Below are positions 62,519 through 64,000 of a DNA stretch of 64,000 nucleotides, one piece after another. The translations under genes and the position numbers were made by a program. Below the pieces are notes generated by a model that was not told where the DNA came from, searched no databases, and worked only from the letters and a program-made list of their open reading frames with translations. The DNA is from Glaciimonas sp. (GTDB taxonomy: Bacteria > Pseudomonadota > Gammaproteobacteria > Burkholderiales > Burkholderiaceae_D), in contig JABBOY010000008.1 in the NCBI GenBank assembly GCA_012927585.1, forward strand, positions 1 to 64,000, written 5' to 3'. Numbering within the stretch: position 1 is the stretch's first letter; every line of letters begins with the position of its first letter.

Positions 62519-63910
62519 ATGAAGAACGTGAAGTTTTTTTCTCTTTTCGGCAAGAAGCCGCCGCCGCAGGTCGACACCCAGGCTGGAGACGCGCGTGTAC
62601 GCGCCGACAGCACAGAAAACATGCGGGCGAATGGTCAGGTTGAACGCGGCGGCCGCACCCACTACGATCGGCGCAAAGTCGCCCGCGCTACTGAACTGAA
62701 GATCGATGCGATCGAATCGGCAATGTCGCTCCAACTTGACGACAATCCCCGCACTAATGGCAAAGCAGGCATAGTGAGCGCCAAGAGTCGGGCCGGCACT
62801 GAATCCAGCGGATTCAAAAGCACCATGCAATTGCTGGATGCGCCGACCGAAATCCTGTTCGACAACGGCGTTCCAGGCGCTGTTTTCACGATGGCGGCAA
62901 CCCTTCCGACGCCATTAATTGAAGAAGCCGCCATCCTGTTTGCGAACGACCAGCAGGCACTGGCCGAACATTTACTACAAAACGCGATCATGGAAGCGAC
63001 CCCCACTGCCGAAGTCGAACACGCCTATTTGCTGTTGTTTGACCTGTATCAACTTAGCAGCCAACAACAGAAATTCGACAGCCTGACGACCGATTACATC
63101 AGCCGCTTTGAAAGCTCGCCGCCGGCATGGTGCGACAGAACGCAGCAAGTGCCGTCCGCCGCTCCGGCATCCAGTCAGCCATACGTGATTTTTTCGAAAG
63201 CTCTGGATGCCGATAGCGCAACACAGATCGAGCGCGCGCAACAGTTAAGCGCTGCACACCAAATCTTGCGGCTCGACTTTAGCCGCATACGCGAGACCGC
63301 CCCCGCCGGTTGCGCTCTGCTGTTGCAACTCTTGCACAGTCTGCGCAGATCCGGTCATGATCTGATCTTGTCGGGAGCGCCCGAACTGGTCGAGCGGATT
63401 CAATCCACGCTGCGGGTCGGGCGGCGCGACGCCAGTGCCGCGCCCTGGCTTTTGCTGCTGGAATTGCTACGGCTACTGGGCCGGAAACAGGCATTCGAGG
63501 AAAGCAGTATTGAATATTGCATCACCTTCGAAATCTCTCCTCCCGACTTTGAGGCGCCAAGGCCGCTCTCTCCCTCAGCCCATCTCCCGCAAGCGGGAGA
63601 TGGGGGCGAGTTAGCCCCTGCTGCCAGCCGGCCAGAGCACTTTCTGATGCCGGATATCGTGACCGGCGATATCCGGCAACTATTGGAAGCGATTACTGCC
63701 TTCGCGGCTGAGCGCGAAACCATTGTGATCGACTGTTCGCGTTTGAACCGCATCGATGTCAGTGCATCGGGACAACTTCTCACCGGCTTGGTGCCGCTAA
63801 CCAGTAGTGGCAAGATTATCGAATTCCATGAAGTCAATTATCCGGTTGCAGCCCTGCTGAACGTCATGGGATTGCAAGAAATCGCCCGTATCATCCCGCA
63901 TAATGGCTGA
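62519..63910 (+). CDS. STAS-domain protein with tandem domains
   Basis: A 463-residue cytoplasmic protein. The N-terminal 110 residues are basic and disordered. A helical central part (IEEAAILFANDQQALAEHLLQNAI) precedes a first STAS-like domain at about 225-345 (ILRLDFSRIRETAPAGCALLLQLLHSLRRSGHDLILSGA...APWLLLLELLRLLGRKQAFEESSIEYCITFEISPP). A second, C-terminal STAS-like domain is at about 375-463 (IVIDCSRLNRIDVSASGQLLTGL). The linker (about 350-370) is encoded by a palindromic repeat. ATG at 62519 is chosen because the -10 lies upstream of it; the open frame extends further. STAS proteins often act in anti-sigma signalling or lipid transport; the role here is unknown. Confidence 0.75.
   Translation: MKNVKFFSLFGKKPPPQVDTQAGDARVRADSTENMRANGQVERGGRTHYDRRKVARATELKIDAIESAMSLQLDDNPRTNGKAGIVSAKSRAGTESSGFKSTMQLLDAPTEILFDNGVPGAVFTMAATLPTPLIEEAAILFANDQQALAEHLLQNAIMEATPTAEVEHAYLLLFDLYQLSSQQQKFDSLTTDYISRFESSPPAWCDRTQQVPSAAPASSQPYVIFSKALDADSATQIERAQQLSAAHQILRLDFSRIRETAPAGCALLLQLLHSLRRSGHDLILSGAPELVERIQSTLRVGRRDASAAPWLLLLELLRLLGRKQAFEESSIEYCITFEISPPDFEAPRPLSPSAHLPQAGDGGELAPAASRPEHFLMPDIVTGDIRQLLEAITAFAAERETIVIDCSRLNRIDVSASGQLLTGLVPLTSSGKIIEFHEVNYPVAALLNVMGLQEIARIIPHNG
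63566..63608. repeat. R7 palindrome captured inside the STAS gene
   Basis: CATCTCCCGC (63581-63590) and GCGGGAGATG (63593-63602) form a perfect 10-bp stem around AA, flanked by CTCTCCCTCAGCC and GGGGCGAG. It is read in frame as a Pro/Gly/Ala-rich linker (SAHLPQAGDGGE). The same repeat type is intergenic at 29399. Confidence 0.8.
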
Positions 63911-63961
63911 ATAACGCCATCTTGCAATCGACCGCCCCATCCCCATTTTTATGCATAAATG

Positions 63962-63994
63962 CATGCCTGCAACGGCTGTTGCAACCAGGCATGT
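63962..63994. other. Hairpin near the window end
   Basis: CATGCCTG (63962-63969) and CAGGCATG (63987-63994) pair, with a second small stem (CAAC...GTTG) in the loop. It may end the STAS transcript, but the T-run is short and the window stops here. Confidence 0.4.
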
Positions 63995-64000
63995 TTGATC

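Overview
The window looks like chromosomal DNA of a betaproteobacterium of the order Burkholderiales, most likely an Oxalobacteraceae-type organism. That is inferred from moderately high GC, gene orders such as pilT with divergent yggS-proC, xseB-ispA-dxs and ugpBAEC, and close similarity of the predicted proteins to that group; no rRNA or tRNA gene is present to settle it. About 55 protein genes are supported, mostly core metabolism, with a few accessory islands and an unusual density of short palindromic repeats between genes.

Layout. 0.2-2.1 kb: mercaptopyruvate sulfurtransferase and a RelE/ParE-type toxin-antitoxin pair with a palindromic operator. 2.4-6.5 kb: a small cytochrome module (membrane cytochrome b, diheme cytochrome c, SHP-type monoheme cytochrome) divergent from a PepSY protein and an OmpR/PhoQ-type two-component system. 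6.7-13.2 kb: gshA, two unknown genes, a lower-GC AraC-monooxygenase-NudC cluster and a SUI1 factor. 13.4-19.1 kb: mtnP, creA, then xseB-ispA-dxs-folE2 (isoprenoid and folate precursors). 19.4-24.2 kb: a large KatE catalase and a diguanylate cyclase separated by a repeat-rich spacer. 24.4-33.1 kb: cobalamin adenosyltransferase, a D-lactate-type flavin dehydrogenase with a GcvA-like LysR regulator, then glcDEF (glycolate oxidase) followed by lrgAB. 33.2-39.3 kb: pilU, pilT, yggS, proC, the yqjDEK envelope genes and ubiA. 39.5-44 kb: ugpBAEC glycerol-3-phosphate importer. 44-54 kb: oxyR, an orphan MlaE-like permease, a GlxA/ArgR-type regulator and the arginine succinyltransferase pathway genes astC-aruF-aruG-astD-astB (no astE here).

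54.5-57.8 kb is the most interesting island: three overlapping genes encoding a HEPN-like protein, a ParA/MinD-like ATPase with a variant KGGVGR P-loop, and a second P-loop ATPase. They sit beside an IS605-type right-end remnant and look like an undescribed defence or conflict system. 58.1-60.7 kb is a second notable cassette: a PlcP-like metallophosphoesterase, diacylglycerol kinase and a GT4 glycosyltransferase, which together could replace phospholipids by glycolipids under phosphate limitation. The upstream sequence of this cassette shares a Pho-box-like motif with ugpB. The window ends with an exported protein, an MscS channel and a STAS-domain protein whose linker contains a captured palindromic repeat.

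A 62-bp AT-rich element with GGAGTAT/ATACTCC ends and an internal CCGCATATA block at fixed spacing occurs seven times between genes and appears to be a dispersed repeat family.
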